From Rhodospirillum centenum SW (GTDB lineage Bacteria > Pseudomonadota > Alphaproteobacteria > Azospirillales > Azospirillaceae), in the NCBI RefSeq assembly GCF_000016185.1, contig NC_011420.2, forward strand, positions 1,446,501 through 1,510,500: DNA of 64,000 bases, read 5' to 3'. The notes beneath the pieces are model-generated. The model ran no database searches, had not been told where the DNA came from, and was given only the letters and a program-made list of their open reading frames with translations. The translations under genes and the position numbers were made by a program. Positions 24,855 through 34,385 of this stretch are shown piece by piece; positions within the stretch are counted from its first letter, which is position 1; every line of letters begins with the position of its first letter.

Positions 24855-27800
24855 GCGCCCTGATCGGCTGGGCCATCGGCCGCTCCCGCATGGTCATCGC
24901 GCTGTTCGTGCTGCTGCTGGTCGGCGGCGTCGGCGCCTATGCGACGATGCCGAAGGAAGCCGCGCCGGACATCAACATTCCGATCATCTACGTCTCCGTC
25001 ACCTACGAGGGCATCTCCCCCGAGGACGCCGAACGCCTGCTGGTCCGCCCGATCGAGCAGGAGGTGCGCACCATCGAGGGCGTCAAGGAGATGACCGCCA
25101 CCGCCTACCAGGGCGGGGCGAACGTGGTGCTGGAGTTCGAAGCGGGGTTCGACGCCGACACGGCCCTGGACGATGTGCGCCAGAAGGTCGATCTGGCCCG
25201 GCCGGAACTGCCCGACGGGGTGGACGAGCCACGGGTCAGCGAGGTCAACTTCTCGCTTTTCCCGGTCATCGTCGTCACCCTGTCGGGCGACGTGCCGGAA
25301 CGCACCCTGCTGCGGCTCGCCCGCGATCTGGAGGACCGGATCGAGGGGTTGAGCGAAGTGCTCTCCGTCGATGTCAGCGGCGACCGCGAGGAACTGGTCG
25401 AGGTCGTCATCGACCCGATGCTGCTGGAGAGCTACGGGCTGAACCCCAACGATGTCATCACCCTGTTCAGCCGCTCCAACCGGCTGGTCGCGGCGGGCAA
25501 CCTGGACACCGGTGCCGGCCGTTTCGCGGTGAAGGTGCCCGGGCTGTTCGAGACGGTGGACGACGTCCTGGACATGCCGATCAAGGTCAGCGGCGACAGC
25601 GCCGTGCGCTTCCGCGACGTGGCGGAGGTGCGCCGCACCTTCCGCGACCCGACCAGCTTCGCCCGCGTGGATGGCGAGCGCGCCATCGCGCTGGAGGTGG
25701 TGAAGCGCACCGGCGAGAACGTGATCGACACGATCGAGAAGGTCCGCGCCACCGTTGCCGAGGCGCAGCGGACCTGGCCCGCCGCGGTGGCGGTCAGCTT
25801 CTCCCAGGACCAGTCGAACGAGATCCGGATGATGCTGTCCGATCTCACCAACAATCTCATCAGCGCCATCCTGCTGGTGATGATCGTCTGCATCGCCGCC
25901 CTGGGCGTGCAGGCCGGGCTGCTGGTGGGCGTGGCCATTCCGGGCTCGTTCCTGACCGGGCTGCTGGTGCTGATGGTGATGGGCCTGTCCATCAACAACA
26001 TCGTGCTGTTCAGCCTGATCATGGTCGTCGGCATGCTGGTCGACGGCGCCATCATCACCAACGAGTACGCCGACCGGAAGATGACGGAGGGGCTGAGCCC
26101 CCGCGAGGCCTACAGCCTCGCCGCGCAGCGCATGGCCTGGCCGATCATCACCTCCACCGCCACAACCCTGGCCGCCTTCGCCCCGCTGCTGTTCTGGCCG
26201 GGCATGGTCGGCGAATTCATGAAGTTCCTGCCGATCACGCTGATCGCCACACTCTCCGCCTCGATCCTGATGGCGCTGATCTTCATCCCGACGCTGGGAT
26301 CGGTGTTCGGCCATGCCGGGCAGACGGACCCGGCCCTGATGAAGGCGCTGGCGGCGAGCGAATCGGGGGACCTGTGCACCCTGCGCGGTTTCACGGGCTT
26401 CTATGTCCGCCTGCTGGACCGGGCGCTCGACCATCCCGGCAAGGTGGTCGGCGCCGGCTTCGCCGGGCTGGTCGCCGTCTGGGTCTACTACGCCACCCAC
26501 GGCAACGGCGTGGAGTTCTTTCCCGAATCCGAGCCGCAGGTGGCGACCGTCATGGTCCACGCCCGTGGCAACATGTCGGTCTATGAGAAGGACCAGCTTG
26601 TCCGCGAGGTGGAGGAGCGGGTCCTGGAGTTCAGCGGCGAGTTCAAGAGCGTCTACACCCGCACCATCGGGCAGAGCACCGGCGGCGGGGGCGGCATCAT
26701 GGGCGATCAGGCCGAGGACGTGATCGGCCGTGTCGATATCCAGTTCCTGGACTGGGACGAGCGCCGCCCGGCCGACCTCATCCTGGCCGACATCCAGGCA
26801 CGGACGGCGGACCTGCCCGGCATCCTCGTGGAGACGCGCAAGCAGGAGGACGGCCCCCCCGTCGGCAAGCCGATCCAGGTTGAACTGTCCTCGGTCTATT
26901 CCGACAGGCTTCCGGCCGCGGTGGAGCATCTGCGCCGGGGGCTGGAGGCGGTCGGCGGCTTCGTCGGCATCGAGGACAGCCGTCCCCTGCCCGGCATCGA
27001 CTGGCAGATCGCGGTGGACCGCGGTCAGGCCGCGAAGTTCGGCCTGGACGTCTCGGCCGTGGGCGACGCCGTCCGCCTCGTCACCAACGGCCTGATCCTG
27101 GAGACCTACCGGCCCGACGATAGCGAGGACGAGATCGACATCGTCGCCCGCTATCCGCTGGACTACCGCTCGCTCGACCAGCTCGACCTGATCCGGCTGC
27201 CGACGGCGCAGGGGCTGGTGCCGATCAGCAATTTCGTCACCCGCGAACCGCACCCGACGGTCGGCGTCATCAACCGCACCGACGGCAAGCGGGTGATGGA
27301 GGTGAAGGCGGATGTCCCCCCCGGCGTGCTCGCCTCCGACAAGCTGCTGGAGTTGCAGGCCTGGCTGCAGGCCAACCCGCCGGACCCGACGGTCACCCTG
27401 ACCTTCAAGGGCGAGGACGAGGAACAGCGGGAGAGCAGTGCCTTCCTCACCCAGGCCTTCGCCGTGGCCCTGTTCCTGATCGCGGTCATCCTGATCGCGC
27501 AGTTCAACAGCTTCTACAGCACCGCCCTGATCCTCTCCGCCGTCATCATGTCCACGGTCGGGGTGCTGATCGGGCTGCTGCTGACCGGCCAGCCGTTCGG
27601 CATCGTCATGACCGGTATCGGCGTGATCTCGCTCGCCGGCATCGTGGTGAACAACAACATCGTCCTGATCGACACCTACGACCGTCTGCACAGGACGACA
27701 CCCAGCGCCCGCGAGGCGCTGCTGCGCACGGGCGCCCAGCGCCTGCGGCCGGTCTTCCTGACCACGGTGACGACGGTGCTGGGCCTGATGCCGATGGTCT

Positions 27801-28063
27801 TCCAGGTCAACCTGGACTTCGTCAGCCGGGAGATTTCCGTCGGCGCCCCCTCAACCCAGTGGTGGGGCGGGTTCTCCACCGCCATCGCCTTCGGGCTGAG
27901 CTTCGCCACGGTGCTGACGCTGATCGTGACGCCCTGCGCCCTGATGCTGCGGGAGAACATGATCGCCGCGCTGCGGCGGCTCTGGCCGTTCGGTCGCCGG
28001 CGGCGCCCGGACGACGGCCGCCCCGGTGACCGCCGCCCGCCGCTGGCCAAGGCGGCGGAGTAA
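24851..28063 (+). CDS. RND-family efflux transporter
   Basis: 1070 residues, AcrB/CzcA-like, with 12 membrane segments and two large periplasmic loops. TM4 reads GMLVDGAIITNEYADRK: the second aspartate of the usual DD proton-relay pair is glycine. It starts at a GTG overlapping the adaptor stop by four bases. Likely proton-driven export of a toxic compound, under PadR control; substrate unknown. Confidence 0.93.
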   Translation: MSALIGWAIGRSRMVIALFVLLLVGGVGAYATMPKEAAPDINIPIIYVSVTYEGISPEDAERLLVRPIEQEVRTIEGVKEMTATAYQGGANVVLEFEAGFDADTALDDVRQKVDLARPELPDGVDEPRVSEVNFSLFPVIVVTLSGDVPERTLLRLARDLEDRIEGLSEVLSVDVSGDREELVEVVIDPMLLESYGLNPNDVITLFSRSNRLVAAGNLDTGAGRFAVKVPGLFETVDDVLDMPIKVSGDSAVRFRDVAEVRRTFRDPTSFARVDGERAIALEVVKRTGENVIDTIEKVRATVAEAQRTWPAAVAVSFSQDQSNEIRMMLSDLTNNLISAILLVMIVCIAALGVQAGLLVGVAIPGSFLTGLLVLMVMGLSINNIVLFSLIMVVGMLVDGAIITNEYADRKMTEGLSPREAYSLAAQRMAWPIITSTATTLAAFAPLLFWPGMVGEFMKFLPITLIATLSASILMALIFIPTLGSVFGHAGQTDPALMKALAASESGDLCTLRGFTGFYVRLLDRALDHPGKVVGAGFAGLVAVWVYYATHGNGVEFFPESEPQVATVMVHARGNMSVYEKDQLVREVEERVLEFSGEFKSVYTRTIGQSTGGGGGIMGDQAEDVIGRVDIQFLDWDERRPADLILADIQARTADLPGILVETRKQEDGPPVGKPIQVELSSVYSDRLPAAVEHLRRGLEAVGGFVGIEDSRPLPGIDWQIAVDRGQAAKFGLDVSAVGDAVRLVTNGLILETYRPDDSEDEIDIVARYPLDYRSLDQLDLIRLPTAQGLVPISNFVTREPHPTVGVINRTDGKRVMEVKADVPPGVLASDKLLELQAWLQANPPDPTVTLTFKGEDEEQRESSAFLTQAFAVALFLIAVILIAQFNSFYSTALILSAVIMSTVGVLIGLLLTGQPFGIVMTGIGVISLAGIVVNNNIVLIDTYDRLHRTTPSAREALLRTGAQRLRPVFLTTVTTVLGLMPMVFQVNLDFVSREISVGAPSTQWWGGFSTAIAFGLSFATVLTLIVTPCALMLRENMIAALRRLWPFGRRRRPDDGRPGDRRPPLAKAAE

Positions 28064-28084
28064 GCGATACGGCAAAAGACGGCG

Positions 28085-28103
28085 GGGGGGCTCGTGGCCC
28101 CCC
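28085..28103 (-). terminator. Terminator hairpin between the RND and pssA genes
   Basis: GGGGGGC (28085-28091) pairs with GCCCCCC (28097-28103). Read on the minus strand it is followed within a few bases by CGTCTTTT, so it fits the end of the pssA transcript; it may also stop plus-strand reading. Confidence 0.55.
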
Positions 28104-28125
28104 AGCCGGTCGGACGCGCGGGCGG

Positions 28126-29016
28126 TCAGGACCGCGCCGCGCCGTCCTCTGCTGCTGCTTCTGTCGCTACGGGCGATCCGGCCGGGGCCGCGCCGGAACC
28201 GGCATCCGCCGGCGTGGCCGAGAGCCGTTCCGCCTCGTCCCTCAGGCGCTCATAGTGCTTCACGCTGAGGGGCAGGCTGCCGAGATAGGCGATGCCGATG
28301 ACCGTCAGCGTCGCCCAGGGCGCACTGACCAGCCCCGCGGAGATCGCGGCCACGCCGATCAGCACGAAGACGACATAGCGCGGCGGGATGCGCAGGCCCT
28401 TGAGCGAGAAGGTCGGCAAAGCGCTGACCATCAGGGCCGCGATCGCCACGACCCACGGCACCACCAGCCAGGAATGGTCGAAGATGCCGGTGCCCAGTTC
28501 CAGCGTGGCGATCAGCGGGAGGATGGCAAGCCCCGCCCCCGCGGGAGCCGGCACGCCGGTGAAGTAGTTGTAGGCCCAGGCCGGCTTCTCCACGGCCATC
28601 CCCAGCGCCGTGTTGAACCGGGCCAGCCGCAGCGCCGCGCAGATACCCAGCAGGACCGCGGCGATCCAGCCGAAGGTCCCGGCGTCCTTGAGGACCCAGA
28701 CATAGAGGATCATGGCCGGAGCGACGCCGAAGCTGACCACGTCCGAGAGGCTGTCCAGCTCCTCGCCGAACTTGCTCTGCGCGTTCAGCAGGCGGGCGAT
28801 CCGGCCGTCCAGCGCGTCGAAGACGGCGGCGACGACGATGGCGATCACCGCCGGCTCGAACCGGCCTTCCAGGCCGAAGCGCATCGCCGTCATGCCCGAG
28901 GCCAGGGCCAGGAGCGTCAGGACGTTCGGCAGCAGCTTGTTGACCGTGAGGCCGCGCAGGCGCGGCGGCCGGACCCGGCGGCCCCGCCGCCCGAACACCC
29001 GGGGCGGGCGGACCAT
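28126..29016 (-). CDS. pssA: CDP-diacylglycerol-serine O-phosphatidyltransferase
   Basis: 296 residues, inner-membrane enzyme with about eight helices. The CDP-alcohol phosphotransferase signature is complete: DALDGRIAR, then G, then DSLSD. It joins CDP-diacylglycerol and serine to make phosphatidylserine. The start overlaps the psd stop (TGATG), so the two steps of phosphatidylethanolamine synthesis are made together. The Ala/Gly-rich C-terminal tail is longer than usual. Confidence 0.95.
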   Translation of the reverse strand: MVRPPRVFGRRGRRVRPPRLRGLTVNKLLPNVLTLLALASGMTAMRFGLEGRFEPAVIAIVVAAVFDALDGRIARLLNAQSKFGEELDSLSDVVSFGVAPAMILYVWVLKDAGTFGWIAAVLLGICAALRLARFNTALGMAVEKPAWAYNYFTGVPAPAGAGLAILPLIATLELGTGIFDHSWLVVPWVVAIAALMVSALPTFSLKGLRIPPRYVVFVLIGVAAISAGLVSAPWATLTVIGIAYLGSLPLSVKHYERLRDEAERLSATPADAGSGAAPAGSPVATEAAAEDGAARS

Positions 29017-29708
29017 CAGCGGATCTCCCCCTGCCGCGCCGGCTCGACGCCGTAGAGGTCGGCCAGGATCGTCTCACCCGCCACCATGCGCTGGCCGACG
29101 CAGACCAGCGGCGGCGTGCCCTTGGGCAGGTAGACGTCGCAGCGGCTGCCGAAGCGGATCAGCCCGTAGCGCTCACCCGAGCGGACGGTCTGGCCCGGCT
29201 CGATGTGGCAGATGATGCGGCGGGCCACCAGACCCGCGATCTGCACCACCGCGACCTCGCGCTCATCCGGCAGGACGACGCGGACGGAGTTGCGCTCGTT
29301 CAGCTCGCTCGCCTTGTCCAGCGACGCGTTCAGGAAGGCGCCCGGATGGTACTCCACGGCCCGCACCACGCCGTCCACCGGCATGCGGTTCACATGCACG
29401 TCGAAGACGTTCAGGAACACGCTGACGCGGGGCAGCGGCTCGGGGCCCATGCCGAGTTCCGGCGGCGGGGCGGCCTCGGTGATCATGGAGACGACGCCGT
29501 CGGCGGGGCTCACCACCAGTCCGTGACCGACCGGGGTCACCCGGTCCGGGTCGCGGAAGAAGTAGGCGCACCAGCCGGTCAGGCCGAGGCCGATCCAGCC
29601 CAGGGCCGGGGACAGGGAGAAGAGAAGCGCCGCGACGACTGCGAAGGCGGCGATGAAGGGCCAGCCGGCGCGGTGGATCGGGACGATGACGGTCTTGAGC
29701 GCGGACAT
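29016..29708 (-). CDS. psd: Phosphatidylserine decarboxylase proenzyme
   Basis: 230 residues, the short membrane-bound type. An N-terminal membrane region, FFRDPDR, SPADGVV and the processing site GS in [10 protein letters not shown], where cleavage makes the pyruvoyl serine. It makes phosphatidylethanolamine from the PssA product. Start chosen at 29708 (MSALKT) to match family members; an upstream ATG at 29753 lies in a lower-GC promoter-like region. Confidence 0.94.
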   Translation of the reverse strand: MSALKTVIVPIHRAGWPFIAAFAVVAALLFSLSPALGWIGLGLTGWCAYFFRDPDRVTPVGHGLVVSPADGVVSMITEAAPPPELGMGPEPLPRVSVFLNVFDVHVNRMPVDGVVRAVEYHPGAFLNASLDKASELNERNSVRVVLPDEREVAVVQIAGLVARRIICHIEPGQTVRSGERYGLIRFGSRCDVYLPKGTPPLVCVGQRMVAGETILADLYGVEPARQGEIR

Positions 29709-29754
29709 GCGGTTGGAACACCCGGGTTGAGGAAAATCACATTCTAAAGACATG

Positions 29755-29783
29755 GACGGCGGAAATTAAGCCCTTCCGCCGTC
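29755..29783. repeat. Perfect 10-base inverted repeat in the psd/receiver divergent region
   Basis: GACGGCGGAA (29755-29764) and TTCCGCCGTC (29774-29783) are exact reverse complements with a 9-base AT-rich spacer; three more pairs can form beyond a one-base bulge. It lies between the divergent psd and receiver genes and could be a shared operator. Confidence 0.5.
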
Positions 29784-29912
29784 ATGCAGGGATGACGTGG
29801 CGCCGCTGGATCCTACCTCCATCGACATATTTCGAATTCGCACACAAGTTGGGATTAACCGTTCCTTGCCTCCTGCGGCATGATGCGAATCCCCAAGCGA
29901 GGCAGTCCGGTA

Positions 29913-30320
29913 ATGCACGTCCAGGTCAAGATCCGCGCGGCGTCGCGCGCCCTCCGCCTTCTGGTGGCCGAAGACGAAGCCGTCATCGCCCTGGGCCTGA
30001 AGCAGTTCCTGCTCAGCGCCGGCCATGACGTCTGTGGCATCGTCGCCACCGCTGACGATGCCGTCGCAGCGGCCGGACGCCTGCACCCCGATCTGGTGCT
30101 GATGGACATCATGCTGCGCAACGGCGATGGCGTGGACGCCGCCTGCTCCATCTGGGAAGCCTACCGGATCCGCAGCCTGTTCATGAGCGCGCTCGATATG
30201 GCGACCCAGCGTGACCGGGCGGCCGCCGCCTATCCCCTGGGATTCCTCACCAAACCCTACCGCTGCGAGGACCTGCTGTCCCGGCTGGAACAGGCGGCCT
30301 GCGCCGGGATCGGCGCCTGA
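29913..30320 (+). CDS. Stand-alone CheY-like response regulator
   Basis: 135 residues, a single receiver domain: LVAEDEA, phosphoacceptor aspartate in VLMDIMLRNGDG, serine in LFMSAL, lysine in LTKPYR. The order and the GLKQFLLSAGH segment resemble the receivers of HWE/HisKA2 kinase systems. No output domain. Start chosen at 29913 with GAGG about 10 bases upstream; ATGs at 29880 and 29883 are alternatives. Confidence 0.87.
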   Translation: MHVQVKIRAASRALRLLVAEDEAVIALGLKQFLLSAGHDVCGIVATADDAVAAAGRLHPDLVLMDIMLRNGDGVDAACSIWEAYRIRSLFMSALDMATQRDRAAAAYPLGFLTKPYRCEDLLSRLEQAACAGIGA

Positions 30321-30325
30321 CCCGC

Positions 30326-30342
30326 GGGGGGTGCCGCCCCCC
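30326..30342 (+). terminator. G/C-only hairpin after the receiver gene
   Basis: GGGGGG (30326-30331) and CCCCCC (30337-30342) flank a TGCCG loop six bases after the stop codon. There is no T-run, so it may be a weak terminator or only stabilise the mRNA end. Confidence 0.4.
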
Positions 30343-30472
30343 TCTGACCGATCGGTGCCCGAAGGGTGCTTCCCATGGGCTTTGCCCACAACTACAGTGG
30401 GGATGGCGGCGTTTTGCCGCGGCCGTCCCGCGTGGCTGCCACGGGGGCGGTGACCTCTCCGCGAAGGGTGTC

Positions 30473-31219
30473 ATGGGCGATCTGGACCTGCTGACCCAGG
30501 ACGAGCTGGAGGCCCTGACCGAGGCCGCGCGGGAGGTCGCGCTCTGCGCCCGTGTCCTGGCGAAGACGGGCGACAATGTCATCTCCGAGGTGCTGCGGGG
30601 GGCCGGTCCGTTCTACGAGTGGCGCCATTACCCGCCCAGCGACGTCTATGACAGCGAGTACCACGCCCAGTTCTATTATCACGCCCATCCCCCGGAGGAG
30701 CGCGTGGAGGGCGAGCACGGCCATTTCCACACCTTCCTGCGTCCGCTGGGCATGCCCGAGGGGATCAGGCCCGTCGCCCTGCCGGACCTGGAGCCGGACG
30801 AGGACGGCAACGACGCCCTGGCCCATCTGGTCGGCATCTCGATGGACAGGTCGGGCCGGCCGATCCGCCTGTTCACGACGAACCGCTGGGTGACGGGGGA
30901 GACCTGGTACAGGGCGGAGGACGTGATCCGCATGCTCGACGGCTTCGTCGTGGACCACGCCCGTCCGAGCTGGCCGCTGAACCGCTGGATCACGGCGCTG
31001 GTGCGCTTCTACCGACCGCGGATCACCACGCTGCTGATGCAGCGCGACGCGGCGGTCGCCCGCTGGCAGACAGATCACCCCGACAGCTATGTCTACGATG
31101 ACCGCGGGCTGGAGGTTCCGTCGGAGACGGCGGTCGATCTCGATTCGGACATGGCCGCGGTAGAGGCGGCAATGCGCAGGATGCGGCGCGGCCTGCGTCA
31201 GGCGGGCGGCAGGCGCTGA
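30473..31219 (+). CDS. Hypothetical protein, DUF6969-like
   Basis: 248 residues, soluble. The central part has a run of aromatic and histidine residues (FYEWRHYPPSDVYD, QFYYHAHPPEE, GHFHTFLRP) that recall the DUF6969 family as I remember it; the clustered histidines suggest metal binding. No signal or membrane segment. It lies alone between the receiver and the DUF2336 gene. Function unknown. Confidence 0.7.
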   Translation: MGDLDLLTQDELEALTEAAREVALCARVLAKTGDNVISEVLRGAGPFYEWRHYPPSDVYDSEYHAQFYYHAHPPEERVEGEHGHFHTFLRPLGMPEGIRPVALPDLEPDEDGNDALAHLVGISMDRSGRPIRLFTTNRWVTGETWYRAEDVIRMLDGFVVDHARPSWPLNRWITALVRFYRPRITTLLMQRDAAVARWQTDHPDSYVYDDRGLEVPSETAVDLDSDMAAVEAAMRRMRRGLRQAGGRR

Positions 31220-31307
31220 GAGTCTGCTGCAAATTGCCTTCGCAAACCGGCCCGTCCTGCTTTAAAACTGTCAGACGGTCCGACTCCCCAACGGGCAGGG
31301 CTTCCCC

Positions 31308-32441
31308 ATGTCACGGCAGGACGACAGCGCCCCCATGTCCGATACCCTGAGCCAACAGGACGTCCTGCGGCTGTTGCAGGATCCGTCCCCGCAGACCCGG
31401 GCGGACATGGCCGGGAAGGTCGCGGGCCAGTTCTCCGGCAAGCACCTCTCGGCCTCCGAACGTGTGCTGGCAGAGGACATCGTCCGCATCATGGCCAAGG
31501 ATGTGGCCGTGCGGGTCCGTGCCGCCCTGTCGGACAGCCTCAAGACCAGCACTTCGATCCCGCGCGACGTGGCCCTGACCCTCGCCCGCGACGTGGAGGA
31601 GGTGGCGCTGCCCTTCATCGAGGTGTCGGCGCTGCTGAGCGAAACCGACCTGATGGAGATCGTCCACACCGGGTCGGAACAGAAGCAGACCGCCGTCGCC
31701 AAGCGTCCCGACGTGACCGAGAAGGTCGCCGACGCCCTGGTTGACAAGGGCGCGGAACAGGCGGTCGCGGCGCTGATGGCGAACGAGGAGGCGGCGGTGA
31801 CGCCGACCGCCATGGATCGCGCGCTCGACCGCTTCCCCGGCAGCGAGACCGTACAGGGTCCGCTGATCAACCGCAGCAAACTCCCGGTGACCGTGGCCGA
31901 GCGGCTGGTCACCATGGTTTCCGAGCAGCTCCGCCAGCAGCTCGTCTCCCGCCATGACCTGCCGGCCGATTTCGCCGCCGACATCATCCTGCAGAGCCGT
32001 GAGCGCGCGACCTACGCTCTGGTCGGTGAGGCCGGTGAGGATGAGCTTGAGCGGCTGGTGGACCAGCTCGCCCGTGGCGGCCGGCTGACCCCGTCTCTGC
32101 TGCTGCGCGCCCTCTGCGTGGGCGACCTGCCGTTCTTCGAGGTCGCCATGGGCCGGCTGGCTGGAGTTCCGGCCGCCAATGCCCGGCTGCTGATCCACGA
32201 TGCCGGTCGCCTGGGTCTCCGTTCGCTGTGCGAGAAGGCGTCGCTGCCGGGCCACCTCTATCCGGCCGTCCGCGTCGCCGTGGACGTGGCGCGGGAGACC
32301 GAGTTCGACGGCGGTGACCAGGATCTGGAACGGCACCGCCGCCGCATGCTGGAGCGCATCCTCACCCAGTTCGAGGAGATGGCCAGCGAGGATCTGAACT
32401 ACCTGCTGCGCAAGCTGTCCGACCTCAACGTCGCCGCCTGA
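31308..32441 (+). CDS. DUF2336 domain protein
   Basis: 377 residues, nearly all helical, with HEAT-like repeats in the N-terminal half (VRVRAALSDSLKTS, VALTLARDVEEVALPF). The pattern ELIKTGS-like MEIVHTGSEQKQTAVAKR is the DUF2336 hallmark, a family common in Rhodospirillales and often found near signalling genes. Function unknown. The start at 31308 has GGGCAGGG upstream; an ATG at 31335 is possible. Confidence 0.85.
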   Translation: MSRQDDSAPMSDTLSQQDVLRLLQDPSPQTRADMAGKVAGQFSGKHLSASERVLAEDIVRIMAKDVAVRVRAALSDSLKTSTSIPRDVALTLARDVEEVALPFIEVSALLSETDLMEIVHTGSEQKQTAVAKRPDVTEKVADALVDKGAEQAVAALMANEEAAVTPTAMDRALDRFPGSETVQGPLINRSKLPVTVAERLVTMVSEQLRQQLVSRHDLPADFAADIILQSRERATYALVGEAGEDELERLVDQLARGGRLTPSLLLRALCVGDLPFFEVAMGRLAGVPAANARLLIHDAGRLGLRSLCEKASLPGHLYPAVRVAVDVARETEFDGGDQDLERHRRRMLERILTQFEEMASEDLNYLLRKLSDLNVAA

Positions 32442-32523
32442 CGGGATCAGGCGGTGCGGCGCACGGAACCTGCGGAAGTGCCCGATGTTCACCTTCGGCC
32501 AAGCCGAAGGGGGACAGCCGACG

Positions 32524-33369
32524 ATGGCCGGTGCCGACCATACCCGGGACACGATGCGCGGCGCTGCCGCGCAGGACGACAGGAACAGCCGCGCGCATGC
32601 CAGCCGCGATCCGGCTGACATAGAACGCGAGATCGACGCCATCCGTGGCCGGATGGAGGAGACCCTGCGGGCACTGGAGGGCCGGCTCACACCAGACAGG
32701 CTCGTCGACTCCGCGGCCAACGCCTTCCGGAGCGCCGGTCAGGTCGGCCCGACTCTGGACGATGTCGTCGATGCCGTCCGGCGCAACCCGCTTCCGCTGC
32801 TGCTGATCGGCGCCGGTGTCGCCTGGATCGCCTATGACCTGCTGCGGCGCGACGGTTCCCGCTCGGCTGCGATGCCGCAGCATTCCCCTCCGCAGGAACA
32901 CGCGGCGGCGGCTCTCGTCGCCGATCTGGTCGGGGTCGCCCGTCAGGCGACGCGGACCCTGCGCCGCGCCGGGATGCATCTGCCGGAAGGACCGACGCGC
33001 CTGCTCCTGCGCGAAGCGGCGGAGGAGCGGGGCCTCACGGCCGCGCTGTTGCAGTCCGAACTGCACCGGCTGGTCGGCTGGACCGTCCATGGCACCGCGC
33101 CCGGCGGCCTGGAACTGGCCGGATGGCGGCAGGTCGAAGCGCTGCTGGCCGACGGGGCCGAGGCGGACCTGACCGCCGCCATCGCCACGGCCGAGGCGGA
33201 GACGGAGGAATGCTTCCGCGCGGCGCTGGCGCATGACCTGCCGGGTGAGCTGCACCTGATCGTCGCCGCCCGTCTGATGGAGGTTCGGCGCACCCGGGAA
33301 CGGCTGGCACAGCGCCTGGCGCGCGGTGCCACGGGCTCCGAAGACGGGGCGGCGGAGAGGGCCGCATGA
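32524..33369 (+). CDS. DUF3618 membrane protein with helical C-terminus
   Basis: 281 residues. The N-terminus carries the DUF3618 pattern (IEREIDAIRGRMEETLRALEGRLTPD), followed by one membrane helix (PLPLLLIGAGVAWIAYDLL). The C-terminal 130 residues are helical and resemble a four-helix bundle of the DUF892/YciE kind. DUF3618 proteins often sit with YqjD-type or phage-holin-like proteins in stress-related loci. Its stop overlaps the yihY-like start by four bases. ATG at 32524 chosen for a GGGGGA upstream. Confidence 0.75.
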   Translation: MAGADHTRDTMRGAAAQDDRNSRAHASRDPADIEREIDAIRGRMEETLRALEGRLTPDRLVDSAANAFRSAGQVGPTLDDVVDAVRRNPLPLLLIGAGVAWIAYDLLRRDGSRSAAMPQHSPPQEHAAAALVADLVGVARQATRTLRRAGMHLPEGPTRLLLREAAEERGLTAALLQSELHRLVGWTVHGTAPGGLELAGWRQVEALLADGAEADLTAAIATAEAETEECFRAALAHDLPGELHLIVAARLMEVRRTRERLAQRLARGATGSEDGAAERAA

Positions 33370-34349
33370 CCGGGGGCGCGCGGCACACCGATCGGGAGGC
33401 GGACCATGCGGCGGATCAGCAGGGCCGCCATGCCGACAGTCCCAGCCAGATCCCGGCCCGCGGCTGGTGGTCGATCCTGAAGCGCACGCTGGCGGAATCG
33501 TCCCGTGACAATGTCTGGGTCGTGGCCGCCGGTGTCGCCTTCCTGACCCTGCTGGCGATCTTCCCGGCGCTGACGGCGACCTTTTCCCTCTACGGGCTGG
33601 TCGCCGACCCGCAGCAGGTCGAAGAACAGGTCGCTGCCCTGGCCTCCGTCCTGCCGGCGCAGGGCCGGGAGGTTCTGGTGGGGCAGCTCCATGCACTGGC
33701 AGGGCAGAGCGGAGAAGCCCTGGGCTTCGGTCTCGTCATCGGCCTGGGAATTGCGCTCTGGTCGGCTTCCGGTGGCGTCAAGGCGCTCATGAGCGCGCTC
33801 AACATCGTCTACGAGGAGGAGGAGAAGCGCAGCTTCCTGCACTTCACCGGGACGGCGCTGGCCCTGACGCTGGGCTTCATCCTGCTGCTGATCTTCCTGA
33901 TCGCCGTCGTCATCGCCACCCCGGTGGTGCTGGGCTTCCTCGGTCTCGGCGGGACGGCGGATGTCCTCGTGCGACTGCTGCGCTGGCCGCTGCTGGCCTG
34001 CGGGATCGCCGGCGCTCTGGCGGTGCTGTACCGCTACGGTCCCAGCCGGGCCCGGGCGCGGTGGCGCTGGGTGAGCTGGGGGTCGGCCGCGGCGACCCTG
34101 CTCTGGATCGTCGGGTCCATCGCCTTCTCCCTCTACATCACCCATTTCGCGGATTACAACGCCACCTACGGATCGCTGGGGGCCGGCATCATCCTGCTGC
34201 TCTGGCTCTATCTGGGCGCCTATGCGGTGCTGCTGGGGGCGGAGCTGGATGCGGAGATGGAGCACCAGACGGCGCGCGACACCACGACCGGGCCGGAACG
34301 GCCCATGGGCAGCCGCGACGCCCGCATGGCCGACACCGTGGCGAAGTGA
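33366..34349 (+). CDS. YihY/BrkB-family inner-membrane protein
   Basis: 327 residues with about six membrane helices and the family features DNVWVVAAGVAFLTLLAIFPAL and YGSLGAGIILLLWLYLGAYAVLLGAELDAE. Once annotated as RNase BN in error; its role in the envelope is unclear. Start overlaps the DUF3618 stop (ATGA), so they are co-translated. It converges with hrpB. Confidence 0.92.
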   Translation: MTGGARHTDREADHAADQQGRHADSPSQIPARGWWSILKRTLAESSRDNVWVVAAGVAFLTLLAIFPALTATFSLYGLVADPQQVEEQVAALASVLPAQGREVLVGQLHALAGQSGEALGFGLVIGLGIALWSASGGVKALMSALNIVYEEEEKRSFLHFTGTALALTLGFILLLIFLIAVVIATPVVLGFLGLGGTADVLVRLLRWPLLACGIAGALAVLYRYGPSRARARWRWVSWGSAAATLLWIVGSIAFSLYITHFADYNATYGSLGAGIILLLWLYLGAYAVLLGAELDAEMEHQTARDTTTGPERPMGSRDARMADTVAK

Positions 34350-34385
34350 CGGTCGGGGGCATCCCGGTGCCGTGGAGGGTTCCGG

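Noticed and set aside
24413-27691. A 1092-codon minus-strand frame opposite the RND genes
   Set aside because: His/Asp/Gln-rich antisense shadow of adaptor and pump; no ribosome site or domain.
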